The position numbers were made by a program, and so were the translations under genes. The notes below the pieces were generated by a model, which saw only the letters and a program-made list of their open reading frames with translations, did not search any database and had not been told where the DNA came from. From Angiostrongylus vasorum (taxonomy: Eukaryota; Nematoda; Chromadorea; Rhabditida; Metastrongylidae): a DNA stretch of 64,000 nt. Below, piece by piece: positions 22,058 through 32,619 of the stretch (its first letter is position 1; each line of letters begins with the position of its first letter). The stretch spans positions 124,001 through 188,000 of the forward strand of contig JADANN010000459.1 in assembly GCA_018806985.1 (NCBI GenBank). Direction: 5' to 3'.

Positions 22058-23060
22058 TGATGAGTTCAAACTCTGTCATAGTGCGGAAGAGACGGCTCGA
22101 AACATTAATGAAGTTTGGGGTGAAGGTAGTGTTAGTGAATCAACATTGCGAACATGGTGCCGAAAAATCCTATCTGGTGATATCGACCTGGAGATAAAGT
22201 AGGCCGCTGATGTCTCAATTAACTGGACGACGACTAATTTAAGGCAGTAGTGGAAGCAACTTCGCGAACAACCGACGGGGAGAATCTATTCTTTTGAATC
22301 TCGTAGAGAAGACAAAGAAGTAGACAAGTGGGTGCCGCTCGAATTGAAGGATAGTCAAAAAAAATCGCCGTTTTGAATCGTCGTCTTCTCTTATTCTGCA
22401 CAATAAAACCGCCCTTTTTTTTGATAGAATTCTGGCGTGCAGCGAGAAGTGGATTCTTCCGGCGACGTTTAACTCAATGGTTGGGTTACGATCAGCCACC
22501 ACAACACTTCCCAAACCCGAAATTGCACCAAAAAAGGTTGTGGTTACTGTCTCGTAGTCTACAGCCGGCCTGGTGATTCATTGCAGCTTTTGAATCCGGG
22601 CGAAACGATTACGACAGAGAAATTGGCAACGAATCGACAAAATGCACAGTAAACTCCAACAACAACATCGACCGGCACTGATCAAGAGAAAAGGACCAAT
22701 CCTTCTCCATGAAAACGCTCTGCCTCACGTTCGGAACCAGCGCTGCAGAAGTTGAACGAGTTTGGTTACGAAACTTTGCTTCATTCGCCATATTCGCGGG
22801 ACCTCTAGCTTACCGACTGTCACCTTTTCAAGCACCTTGACAACTTCTCTGTGAGAGAAAAGCTTCACTAACTACGATGACGCAAAAAAATGCCTTCAAC
22901 GAATTCATCACTTCCAGAATTTCATGCAACTGGAATAAGTAAACTTGTTTCTTGTCGGTAAAAAATGTACAAACCTTGGATGGTTTTTATTTTGACTAAT
23001 AGCAGTTTTGTTTGAAGCAAGCTACGACATTTTAAAGAATGTAGTTAAAGTACTCAATTA
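22058..23060 (+). pseudogene. Mariner (Tc1/mariner) transposase relic
   Basis: Beginning immediately inside the spacer, three frames together read EFKLCHSAEETARNINEVWG (N-terminal helix-turn-helix start), KWVPLELKDSQKNRRFE, RILACSEKWIL (first Asp replaced), KLHQKRLWLL, GPILLHENALPH (second Asp motif HDNARPH now HEN), a degraded PYSPDLSPTDYHFF motif near 22790-22830, and NAFNEFI then ATGISKLVS at the C-terminus. Stops and frameshifts are frequent. Flanking inverted repeats were not identified; the left end runs into the RTE-B tail, suggesting that RTE-B inserted at or beside it. Confidence 0.82.
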
Positions 23061-23440
23061 TTTCTAAACAGCTTATATCGAAATCGTCCCCGCTCTGCTT
23101 TTGTATCCTATACGTGCCTGGTGTGGTACACTTTTTTGCTTTTCGTTTGCCATCTAGGTGTTATACGGTTAGATAACGTCTGTCGTTTCGCCAATACAAA
23201 ATCAGGTATATCATATCTGAATTCGTGAGTCACCGTCGCTGCCGTAAGGGCAAATTACGCAATTCTGCGTTGTACATAGACGCGCATACAGGCAGCTACG
23301 AATTAACTGACGACGAAGGATGCCCTGTGGGTGTTGAATCCCAGCTAGCAATATCTTTCAACTGGCAGCTTTTGAGATGCCGAATTACCACTGCACTTCA
23401 AGCTACCTTTTTTCTCATTTTACTTTTTGGAAGGCTAAGG
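23061..23440. other. Unrecognised spacer sequence with a short open frame
   Basis: A plus-strand frame at 23225-23446 reads RKGKLRNSALYIDAHTGSYE and ends hydrophobic. No family is recognised and no splice signals fix it. It could be coding or a chance frame. Confidence 0.25.
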
Positions 23441-23602
23441 TCATAGCTGCGCGGATCTCAGTACTTCTTTAATTTGATTCGTTTCCACTTCTCCACTATC
23501 CGCCAGCATCTTCAGATTTGGATATGGTTTCTGTCGCTCCTTGAGAAATTTTAGTTCTTGAACGTCACTGATTGCTGTTCGAGTCGATCCACCCTTGGAA
23601 TT
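23441..23602 (-). CDS. Possible 3'-terminal exon of an unidentified gene
   Basis: On the minus strand a TATTTCAG acceptor (ending at 23603) is followed by a frame NSKGGSTRTAISDVQELKFL, KERQKPYPNLKMLADSGEVE and TNQIKEVLRSAQL, then a TGA stop at 23441-23443. The charged, balanced composition and the good acceptor fit a terminal coding exon of about 53 codons. An upstream minus frame at 23854-24081 (GLTKHGSIFLNAFLEDSSLR) might be another exon but no joining donor was confirmed. I do not recognise the protein. Confidence 0.4.
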   Translation of the reverse strand, partial: NSKGGSTRTAISDVQELKFLKERQKPYPNLKMLADSGEVETNQIKEVLRSAQL

Positions 23603-24330
23603 CTGAAATAGCACTGTTAGGGAATTCGAACGATTCACTACGCTACTCTCCAGCTTGTGGATTGGAAGAACTCTCTACAGCGATGTCTGATCACAATTTT
23701 CTGAGCCCTGAAGGATCAGAGTCTTAGATAGGTCCGAGCAGGGTGGAAGTAGTAAATGGGCTCAAGGTCCCTGTTTTAGTAAACCGAAAGCGGACAATAG
23801 TAAAAACAGAGAATGAACACTGTAATAGTTTAAATATCTGGAATCGGAAATCCTCACTGGCAAGACATACGTAGTGATCTTATTGCTCCAACAAGCACCA
23901 CACTATAGGCTCGCAATGAACTGTCTTCTAAGAAAGCATTAAGAAATATGGAACCATGTTTAGTCAGACCTATTAAGCTCTTCACACAGCTTTTTTTTAC
24001 CACATCTTTTGCATGATGTAGACAGTTGGGCCAACATAAATGTTGTTTCAGTCGCAGGTGGTGTAACGCTGTTCTCGACACCGAAGGAGTGAATTGGCTA
24101 GTGAAGTACCACTGCCACGAAGTTGCTCACTTCACTTCAATTCATTCCTCATCGAAGTCATGCGAAAAAAAAGACGAACGACCTCCGGGTTGGTACATGA
24201 ACCGGTTACAAATAAAAGTGCAATTACCCAAGTAGAATACGAGCTACGAAGAACGTCATGGCAAGGAAGGTGAGAAGCCCGTCGTGGATGGTGGATACGA
24301 GAGAGTGATACACGAGGAGTCGTGTGATGT

Positions 24331-24392
24331 AATATAATAATAATAACTGACAATAATAATAGTAATAATAATAATAATTAACAACAACAACC
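24331..24392. repeat. (TAA)n-type simple repeat
   Basis: A run of TAA/AAT triplets with minor interruptions, followed by CAACAACAA. Confidence 0.85.
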
Positions 24393-24449
24393 GAAATCGT
24401 AATCATAATGATGATCACATTAACAATAGCAGAAACAATGACGCAATGA

Positions 24450-24690
24450 CTTGTTATTTACTTCCTATTCTTTTCTCATGGCAGGGTGTGATGTCAAATT
24501 ACAACTACAATGATGCCCAGATATTTGCAAAACTCCGAACCGCAGATGTCTGCAGCAGGGAACTAACCTCATTGCTACCCTTTCCGGGGATAACGCTTTC
24601 ACCACAGCACGATGCGTTCAATTCGTTTTGCCTGCCACTTAGCCAAGTTTTATAGGCGCAATCAGAAATCACCCATCAACACGTTTGACA
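24450..24690 (-). mobile_element. MITE fragment
   Basis: Reads TTTACTTCCTATTC, GATATTTGCAAAACTCCG and TTTCCGGGGATAACGC, then a segment like the family's centre (AATCAGAAATCACCCATCAAC). It is a diverged half copy of the fold-back MITE family seen at 7272-7625. Confidence 0.7.
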
Positions 24691-24699
24691 ACAATACGA

Positions 24700-24832
24700 T
24701 ATAATAACATTGAAAGCAACAATAATAATAATAACAATAATGACAACAATGCAGTAATAATACAGTAACAGTAAACAATAGTAAATAATAAACAACAAGG
24801 AATAGTTATTATAATGAGTAATAATAGTAATG
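24700..24832. repeat. AT-rich (AAT/AAC)n simple repeat
   Basis: Imperfect AATAAT/AACAAC/AGTAAT triplets over about 130 bp. Confidence 0.8.
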
Positions 24833-24835
24833 ATA

Positions 24836-24915
24836 GAAAGGGGCCAGCGTTTCCACCAGGAAGCCCAGCTAAGAGTAAAACAATACCAGGATCCACCTCT
24901 GACCCACAATGGAGG
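24836..24915 (-). mobile_element. Short RTE-A 5'-region fragment
   Basis: The motif ACCAGGAAGCCCAGCTAAGAGTAAA and the following block resemble 49065-49100 (RTE-A 5' region) in the same orientation. It abuts the RTE-B piece that follows. Confidence 0.5.
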
Positions 24916-24919
24916 CAGC

Positions 24920-25490
24920 TGCCTGATGCAAGTGTACGTGCATTGTAGGTACAGATCGTCACCTTAGTTCTTCGTGACCCAGGCAGCTTCCACTGGCCCT
25001 GAGATTTTAGCAGCCTCTCCGCACTCGTCCTACTCAACGCTGCCGAATTGAGGGCTCTTTCGGGGCCAGGGGAATGAGGCCCGTTTCTTTTTACTGTTTT
25101 TAGCTTTTTTGTTACCCACGTATAGCTTGCTAGGCTCTGAACGTGGGGGGCTAGGTATACTCACGGGTAGCCGCCTGCCAGGCTTTCCCAGAGTGGACAT
25201 GGAGCTTATTTGTTGGAGGCGACTCCTAACCGCCTCCCATATACTTCCCCGTCATTTGATTGCAGGCTTTTTGCCCGAATTGACTCGTAGAATACAATCC
25301 GTATAAACTAGAATGCACACACACGCATGCATGAATGCGCCTCGTAAATACAGAAAGTATGTGCCAAATCTGCTCAGCAGAAACAGGGAGGCCATCCCCT
25401 GGACCCACCTGCGTCTCAAGGAAGCAAAGGTCGCTTTTGGTCCGCGATTAACCCGCTATCCGCCACATGGGGACGCGTCACGTAGCCTCG
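24920..25490 (-). mobile_element. Third copy of the RTE-B 5' end, truncated
   Basis: Matches 30970-31540 with several differences. The frame reads [15 protein letters not shown] and ERLLKSQGQWKLPGS, then the leader (LGKPGRRLP). It is cut off just at the start of the endonuclease. The orientation is that of the right arm. It is more diverged than the two arm copies are from each other. Confidence 0.85.
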
Positions 25491-26758
25491 TTCCCCCACC
25501 ATAGGCACCTGGGTTCCAGAGTTTTGCAAATATCACAGCGGATGTTGTTGGACTTTCAATAGTGTGCGTGCCATGAATTTTCTGCCAGCCATGGTCTTTT
25601 ACAGACCACGTGACCTGGGCGAAAACAATTACGTAAAACAGAGTGTTAGAGAATGTATCACCGAGAACAATACCTACTTAGCATAAAAAAACGTATGCTA
25701 ACATGAAATGCTACGGATCTCCTTCATACAAGGGATCCCAAAAAAATGGTGTGGTGGTGAACGCGTTACTCCTCAGAAAGGACAATCGCGCGTTCTTTCC
25801 CCAACATAGGCACCCGCGTCCCAGAGTTTTGCAAATATCTCAGCTTCGTCGAAGTTATATTCCGCAATATACCCTGCCATCAAAAAGAGTAGGTACTAAG
25901 TAAGAAGGTTAATATATCCGCTGTTTTATGAACATTTTCTTGGGCCACCATAATACCAATGAGCTCAGTGGGTCAACCTGGAGGCTGGCGACGACGCCAC
26001 GGCTCTGCGGCACTTTGGCGATGGACCCATACAGGACGACCCTCCGGGGACCTGGCCACTCTCCGCGCTTGCAGCCTCCTCGAGGCGTTCAGAAATTGCA
26101 TGTCACTCCCGTGTTTCGGGGGGCAACCGCGGGTAATTGGGTAAAGTTTTCAACCAGCAATAAACGCACCCCGGCAAAGCCTCATTGGTCACGTTACTGC
26201 CACTACGCGAAGTGAAACGTGAAAATGACTTATGCTCTACTTCATATCCAGAGCTCCGTATTGCGAACTAGTTTGACTGGACCATTATAAACGACGAAAT
26301 GCCACCACAACGCAACCGCGCACGAGTGGCGGTAGCCCGATTCCGTTCGCATCCATAATGCTGCTGCACATTTTCAACTGTTTGAAGTCTTTTTGGAATT
26401 CGCTCATCTCGTAGATGTCGTCTGTTCACGAGGTGATCTGATCGTGAGGCAGAAGTCTTCGTTTAGTAGGAGGCGATTGTGACTAAATGCATTTCCACCG
26501 CACATTTGGAGATCGCAAGATTAAAATCGTCGTACATTTTCGTCGTCTTATTTCCCGAATACCGATGTCATTTGTTCGCACTTCTAGTCGTCTTTTTATT
26601 ATCGAATGTAGTTTCAGTTCGTCTTTCAAGGCTTGAAAAAGAGAGAGAGAGAGATGGTTACGTCAGTTCTTCATCTTATCGTATTAGTCAGACATTCTGA
26701 TGTGACTCAGCTGCTTAGTTACTGGTGGAATTCCTTTCATCAAAGCCGTTTTTAAGTA
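25491..26758 (-). repeat. Third copy of segment F, with MITE pieces and a ~200-bp local inversion
   Basis: 25918-26758 matches 31746-32600 in the same orientation. The block 25534-25740, however, matches 31556-31748 in the opposite orientation. It is bounded by a short MITE piece on the left (25491-25533) and a longer one on the right (25741-25912). The similarity to F stops after GTTTTTAAGTA at 26758. A frame at 26479-26700 corresponds to 32325-32543. Confidence 0.8.
25741..25912 (+). mobile_element. MITE fragment inside segment F copy
   Basis: Contains ATGGTGTGGTGGTGAACGCG, CAGAGTTTTGCAAATATCTCAG and the terminal GTAAGAAGGTTAA-like end. It lies at one edge of the inverted block. Confidence 0.8.
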
Positions 26759-27196
26759 CAATGGTAAGGTTTACATGTATAAGTGCCCTAGTCCCCTATG
26801 TATATGTGCCCTAGAATACCGTTGGTATGAATATTTTCTCTAGTTATGAGCATAATTGTTTTACTACATAAGACCGTAAAATTATTACATCCTATAACCC
26901 GTTATTTAGCGCTAAGCAACGCATGACTTGGCCTACTTTTACTTACCTACTTGGATACTTGGATGGTTCGTCAGTTCTGCGGATCCCAGCACATTTGCCA
27001 TTCGTTTCTTTCAACCGCCGACATCATCCGTGGTGATGATTTTATTCGGGCATGGTGGCACGTGCGAGTCTCATAGTTCTGTAAAATAACTACAACTGCG
27101 AGTAAAGGTGACCAAAGACTTTAGTGGCGAACACGTCCACCCAACGATTAAATGCTCGCCCGTCCAAATACCCAAGCAAGTATGTACACCAAGAGG
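26759..27196. other. Mostly unrecognised; RTE-A 5'-end-like fragment inside
   Basis: Nothing is recognised at 26759-26935. At about 26940-27060 the sequence TACTTGGATACTTGGATG and what follows resembles the start of RTE-A (compare 641 and the reverse strand at 55975), so a short 5'-end fragment is likely there. Confidence 0.45.
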
Positions 27197-27475
27197 GCCC
27201 GTGTAGAGCAGTAGTTAGAAGTGCCCTGCAATACACATGGGATCGATCCAGTGTCCTAGGTTTACCAAGCCTTCCATCCCTCCGTGATGTACCGGACTTG
27301 TCTGTGAGCATAGGAGCACTGACTGGATACATCGGTATGCTACCATGAGTCATCGTATAGATAAGATGCGCATTCAGTAACCTTTAACGATGACTTCAGA
27401 AATCGAATTCACGGCGAATCCCTCAAGGAATGATTAACGCCGGAAGCTTTATCCTTTATCCTTTAAGTATGTGCA
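27197..27475 (+). mobile_element. SINE copy
   Basis: Head GTGTAGAGCAGTAGTTAGAA (A-box-like), ATGGGATCGATCC (B-box position), ACCGGACTTGTCTG, ATACATCGGTATG, then ATTAACGCCGGAAGC and a TTTATCC repeat tail. It is full length but diverged. Confidence 0.75.
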
Positions 27476-27483
27476 CATTTATG

Positions 27484-27575
27484 TATAGATCGAACTGGTT
27501 GAGAGAGAGTGAGAGACGAATCGAAGGACTAGCATGGTGTGGTGGTGAACGCGTTTGCTCCCGGAAAAGTTAGTA
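27484..27575 (+). mobile_element. MITE fragment
   Basis: AGAGACGAATCGAAGGACTA, GCATGGTGTGGTGGTGAACG and GCTCCCGGAAAAG match the central part of the fold-back MITE family. Confidence 0.65.
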
Positions 27576-28156
27576 AGTTCCTTCAAACGTTTGATATGAG
27601 GTCCAAGATAGTGGAACATGACCTAGGTTAAATGAAACTCTGATTTTTAAAATTATAGCTTCGCTATGTGCGTGCAAGTTTAATATCGATTGCTGCAGGG
27701 TGGATTGTCCAAAGAGAACCTACTTATTATCAACGGACAATCAGGTAATTAACAACCGTACTCTACAGAACGGTATCGTAGAATAAGATTACTTTAATCG
27801 AGTTGTGATCCCTTCCAAAACATTTAACTCCAAGTGACTACAAAGATCCACATCGCATGAGTGAACAGCTGTGAAGAGTCGAATCAGATCAACGTGGTTC
27901 CGAAGTAAAAGAAGATATCGAAACGGCAGCCGAATAAGTTGTCGTCGAACCATGAGTTAGCCTAGCAATGACCGATGGTGCATTAACAACATACTTTGAC
28001 AGACCAGAAGATTTTCTTTACGAACATCCAATATTGTCCGTAAATTGCTAAATCAACCACCAAGCAGCGTTCAGTTATCATAGTTAACACTTCTTCTACC
28101 GTGAGTCGATCGACAGTGTAGAGAATCTTTTCCGTGAACATTCTCAATCATTTCTT
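27576..28156. other. No gene or repeat recognised
   Basis: Unique-looking sequence up to the RTE-B 3' tail of the right arm. Short open frames only. Confidence 0.5.
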
Positions 28157-28167
28157 GTTCACCCATA

Positions 28168-30120
28168 TCACCCGTAGTCCCTTAGATCGTCGAGTGACTC
28201 GAGCGGGGGCCAGTAAGTCTTCCATTTTTTCCCTGTCGCGTGCAAGAGTAGCCCAGCGGTCTGTTCGCTCTAGAGACTCGTAGAGCATCATATCTTTCTT
28301 CTAGGCTTTTCGTGAAGAACTCTGACCATCGAGTCGGCGGTCTTCCTGCAGTGCGTTTAACATCCCGAGGAATCCAGTCACTAACGGCTCTTGTCCATCG
28401 GTTGTAATTCATACGCATTACGTGTCCGGCCCACCTTATCCTCGACTGTTTGGCGTACAGAACGGCATCTTTGATTTTTGATCGTTGACGCAGGTCGGAG
28501 CTTCGGATCCGATCCTTTACTTGTGTGGAACACGATACTCCTAGCATCGTCCTTTCGACTGCGCGTTCGATAACGCTGAGTGATCTTTCATCCTGCTTAC
28601 GCAGCGACCAGGTTTCTGACGCATACCTTAGGGCAGGAAGTACCGTTGAGTCGAAAAGGTGGGCACGGATTGAGTCGAGTGTTCTTTGTTCTCTTCACTA
28701 CATCCTCGATGCTCTTGAAAATTCCCCAAACCGCTCGTTTTCTTTTGCTCAACTTTGGAGCTAAGTCGTTCCTCGTGCTCATTTCTCGACATAGATGGAC
28801 ATAACTGGAGCATTCGGAGACATTCAATCCGTTGAGCATGAATGATGGGCGAACCCGTTCCTCATGCACACCGTTTATTTGAGATTTACTCGAAGACCAA
28901 TCTTTCTACAGGTATTATCGAAGTCGGCAAAAACTCGTCCCGCCTGGCTAACGTTTGGTTTTATAAGAACGATATCGTCAACAATGCGGAGATGGTATAA
29001 CTGCCGACCATCGATTTTCACTCCCATATTACCCCCACTCTAATGTTCGCATGACGTACTGGAGGATGGCCGTAAATAATTTTGGCGAGATGGCATCGTC
29101 TTGCCTAACTCCTCTTTTGACGTCAATGCTAATATCATTGTAGAATTGTGATATCTTGGTTGCGAAATTTTTTGTACAGCTTACGAAGAATCTTTATATA
29201 CTGAGTAGGGATTCCTTGATTATCAAGGACTTCCATGACTGCTTCTATCTCGACTGGATCAAAGGCCTTCTGTAAATCGATGAAAGTGAGACAGGCCGGT
29301 CTTTTTGTACTCTTACGATATTTCAATGAGCCTTGTTATTGTGTGGATGTGGTCCATCGTAATAAATGCTTTTCGAAACCCTGCTTTGCCAGATGGCTGC
29401 CCTTCGTCCATTGTTCTGTCAATACCGGTTTAGGATGACTCGAGTGAAGAGTTTGTAGACGACAGACAGCAAGCAGATTGGGCGATTGTTGCCGATATCG
29501 TGTAGGTCAACCTTCTTGAACAATAACGCGGTCTTGCTGGTCTTCCATTGAGTAGGGACCTTTCATTCAGACAGGTAACGTGTGAAGAGTCGAGCCAGTG
29601 TGTTTACGAGGACTGGCGGAAGGTTCTTCAGGTGTTCTGATCTTATCCTGTCCGGACCTGGTGCTGTTCGATTTTTCACCGACGAAATGGCATGTGGGAT
29701 TTCGGAAGGGAGGACCGGTGCTACAACATATCCATCCTCCTTTATTTCATATGACGGAAGATGGACGTGGCTATCGAAGAGATCAGAGTAGTATCCGTGA
29801 ATGATTTTTCTCCATTGCCTTTCTGGACGCTGTAACTGTTCCGTCTGAGCGCCGGAGTGCAATTATTTTGGTCTTGTAATTGGCGAAGCTTCAGTGAGCT
29901 TTGCGAATGCTTTTCCCAGCCTCTGCAGCTTCGACCATTACTGCTGCTCTTCTCTCTTTAAGACCTTTTATCGCCTGTTTGCAGTGTTTTGCAAGTTCGG
30001 ACGTTAGTTCGCGGTTGCCTGCAGCTCTTGCGATTCCACGTTGGCGTATTAGCTCGAATGTTTCTAGAGACAAACGTTTCTTCGTGACTTTCGAACTCTC
30101 AGCTTTCATAGCGCTAACGT
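28168..30120 (-). pseudogene. RTE-B reverse transcriptase and C-terminal region, right copy
   Basis: Mirror of 20100-22051. Frames at 29891-30109 (coiled segment), 29563-29862 (NRTAPGPDRIRSEHLKN), 29135-29326 (LTFIDLQKAFDPVE), 28597-28869 and 28182-28547 (RIRWAGHVMRMN, GRPPTRWSEFF) carry it. Breaks are nearly the same as on the left, with a few homopolymer-length differences. Confidence 0.88.
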
Positions 30121-30451
30121 GAAGATGTTGAATGAGCCGATCGTATTCTTCGTCGATGTTATCGACAACGGCATCTTCTCAACAGCCGACTAGTGAATTG
30201 AATAAGTCCCAGTTTGCGATGGTTCTGGGACTTCGGTTTTTTGAATTTAGCGGCTTTTTCTCCTTTGCGCGATGAATAGAATCTTGCACGAAAGAGACGG
30301 TGGTCTGATCCCGTGTAGAATTTTTGGGACAACAGCGACATCGGTTAGGCAAAACCTTCTATTTACTATAATATGGTCTATTTCTTTATGGTACTCTCCA
30401 TTGGGAGACTCCCACGTCCAGCGCTGAGGGTGGGGCTTCTAGAATTGTGAG

Positions 30452-31372
30452 TTACCATGGACTTGTCTTGGTCGCCATGATAAACTCAGACAGCCGCTCA
30501 CCCTGTTCGTTGCATTCTAATCCGTGGGTCCTAATGTGACGTTCGTCAGCCGTTCTTCTTGGTCCAATCTTAACGTTGAAATCTCCAATGATGACCTTGA
30601 AGAATGTGTGGTCTTCTCTGTAGAACTTCTCCAAGTTCATATAGAATGCTTCGACTTCTTCTTCGTCATAGTTTGATGTCGGCGTGTAAGCGACGAAGAT
30701 TGTCAAAGCTGGTATTGATCCACATCTCCTTAATCGCAAACATCCGATTCGGGTTGTTAGTTGTTCGAATGAATCAATGTTCATGGACAAATTCGTGTTG
30801 ACGAGAACGCCGACGCCATCGACTCCTCTACTGTCGCATGTTCCGAGGAACAGTTCTTCTCCGGTATCATAGACGGTGTAGAAAGAGTGGCGTCTTCTCG
30901 TCTCGGCAAGGCCGATGACGTCGTACCTTATCCTTCTAGCTTGCATGAGGAAGTCTTCTATCGAAAACTCGGATGCAAGTGTACGTGCATTGTAGGTACA
31001 GATCGTCACCTTAGTTCTTCGTGATCCAGGCAGCTTCCATTGGCCCTGAGATTTTAGCAGCCTCTCCGCACTCGTCCTACCCAACGCTGCCGAATTGGAG
31101 GCTCTTTCGGGGTCAGGGGAATGAGGCCCGTTTCTTTTACTGTTTTTAGCTTTTTTGTTACCCACGTATAGCTTGCTAGGCTCTGGACGTGGGGGGCTAG
31201 GTATACTAACGGGTAGCCGCCTGCCAGGCTTTCCCAGAGTGGACATGGAGCTTATTTGTTGGAGGCGACTCCCTAACCGCCTCCCATATATTTCCCCGTC
31301 ATTTGATTGCAGGCTTTTGCCCGAATTGACTCGTAGAATACAATCCGCATAAACTAGAACGCACCCACACAC
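30452..31372 (-). pseudogene. RTE-B N-terminal region and endonuclease, right copy (longest open frame in the window)
   Basis: 306 codons. Residues 1-60 are 5'-leader-like; about 60-100 are basic and proline-rich (PSPPRPEPSKLYVGNKKAKN). The endonuclease begins at [11 protein letters not shown] and includes [13 protein letters not shown] (catalytic Glu) and [11 protein letters not shown]. The frame ends early at ATKTSPW, where family members continue into the SDH-containing third; that part is found in another frame at 30159-30341 (TGSDHRLFRARF). The protein is therefore truncated and the element is not autonomous. Confidence 0.85.
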
Positions 31373-31555
31373 GCATGCATGAATACGCCTCGTAAATACA
31401 GAAAGTATGTGCCAAATCTGCTAAGCAGAAACAGGGCGTCCATCCCCTGGACCCACCTGCGTCTCAGGGAAGCAAAGGTCGCTTTTGGTCCGCGATTAAC
31501 CTCCTATCCGCCACCTGGAGACGCGTCACGTAGCCTCGAGACTAACCGGCTATTG

Positions 31556-32600
31556 GGATCCCTTATATGAGGAAGATCCGTAGCATTTCATGTTAGCATA
31601 CGTTTTTTATGCTAAGTAGGTATTGTCCTCGGTGATACATTCTCTAACACTCTGTTTTACGTAATTGTTTTCGCTCAGGCCACGTGGTCTGTAAAAGACC
31701 ATGGCTGGCAGAAAATTCATGGCACGCACACTATTGAAAGTCCAACAATATCCGCTGTTTTATGGACATTTTCTTGGGCCACCATATTACCAATGAGCTC
31801 AGTGGGTCAACCTGGAGGCTGGCGTCCACGTCACGGCTCTGCGGCACTTCGGCGATGTATCCATACTGGAGGAACCCTCGGGGACCTGGGACACCCAACG
31901 CGATTGCAGCCTCCTCGAGGCGTTCAAAAATTGCGTGTCACTCCCGTGTTTCAGGGGCAACCGCGGGCAATTGGGAAAAGTTTTCAACCAGCAATAAACG
32001 CACCTCGGCAAAGCCTCATTGGTCACGTTATCGCCACTGCGCAAAGTCAAAGCGTACATCCCCCTCATGCTATCCTTGCATCCAGAGCGCCGTATTGCGA
32101 ACTAGTTTGACTAGACCATTATAAACGACGAAATTCCACCGCAATGCAACCGCAACGCAACCGCGCACGAGTGGCGGTGGTCCGATTCCGTTCGCATCCA
32201 TAATGCTGCTGCACATTTTCAGCTGTTTGAAGTTTTTTTTGGAATTTGCTCATCTCGTAGATGTCGTCTGTTCACGAGGTGATCTGATCGTGAGGCATAA
32301 GTCTTCGTTTAGTAGGAGGCGATTGTGACTAAATGCATTTCCACCGCACATTTGGAGATCGCAAGATTGAAATCGTCGTACATTTTCGTCGTCTTATTTC
32401 CCGAAAACCGATGTCATTTGTTCGTACTTCTAGTCGTCTTTTTATTATCGAATGTAGTTTCAGTTCGTCTTTCAAGGCTTGAAAAGAGAGAGAGAGAGAT
32501 GGACGTCAGTTCTTCATCTTATCGTATTAGTCAGACATTCTGATATGACTCAGCTGCTTAGTTACTGGTGGAATTCCTTTCATCAAAGCCGTTTTTAAGT
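31556..32600 (-). repeat. Segment F, right-arm copy
   Basis: Mirror of 17640-18660. The (GA)n run is one unit longer than on the left. Open plus-strand frames at 31762-32124 and 32325-32543 show no domain that I recognise. Confidence 0.75.
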
Positions 32601-32619
32601 AGAATGAGTAACCCATAAG

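Larger units (their letters stand above)
1..22062 (+). repeat. Left arm of a ~22-kb inverted repeat
   Basis: This whole stretch is repeated in reverse complement at 28157-49909. Many frames match over their full length with identical or nearly identical peptides; for example 14006-14263 mirrors 35643-35900 and 12382-12690 mirrors 37215-37523. Position sums stay at 49905-49913 from the window edge to about 15300, then shift to about 50273 and 50215-50218 because of a 366-bp and a 57-bp indel. Base 1 already lies inside the mirrored region, so the arm may extend beyond the window. All nested transposons of the arm are shared, so they were inserted before the duplication. A fold-back assembly error is the main alternative. 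Confidence 0.97.
18661..22062 (+). mobile_element. RTE-B: RTE-clade non-LTR retrotransposon, left-arm copy
   Basis: A near full-length element. The 5' leader (about 18661-19000) is followed by a proline/lysine-rich N-terminus, endonuclease, reverse transcriptase and the RTE C-terminal signature. The 3' tail CTACGGGTGATACAGGTGAT ends at about 22062, where the mirrored arm also ends. The 5' limit is uncertain because segment F abuts it in all copies. Frameshifts and stops interrupt the reading frame. It belongs to a different subfamily from RTE-A and closely resembles common hookworm RTE elements. Confidence 0.88.
22063..28156. other. Non-mirrored spacer between the two arms
   Basis: About 6.1 kb without a mirror partner. 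It starts inside a decayed mariner transposase gene. It then holds a possible terminal exon on the minus strand, AT-rich trinucleotide repeats, MITE pieces, a third partial copy of the RTE-B 5' end plus segment F in right-arm orientation, a SINE and unrecognised sequence. The spacer is not symmetrical, so this is an inverted duplication with a real loop and not a perfect hairpin. Confidence 0.9.
28157..31555 (-). mobile_element. RTE-B, right-arm copy
   Basis: Mirror of 18661-22062, with its 3' tail facing the spacer. The endonuclease part is better preserved than on the left: one frame runs 30452-31372 (306 codons), from the proline/lysine-rich leader through AETRRRH and GDFNVKIG. It ends at the same TKTSPW stop. 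The two RTE-B copies thus converge on the spacer. Confidence 0.9.

Noticed and set aside
24331..24832. CRISPR-like or tandem array
   Set aside because: Only trinucleotide microsatellite sequence with irregular units; no spacers.
25109..25306. Plus-strand open frames mirrored between 25109-25306 and 31155-31352 as a duplicated gene
   Set aside because: They are antisense to the RTE-B leader and N-terminus, whose minus-strand frame carries family motifs.
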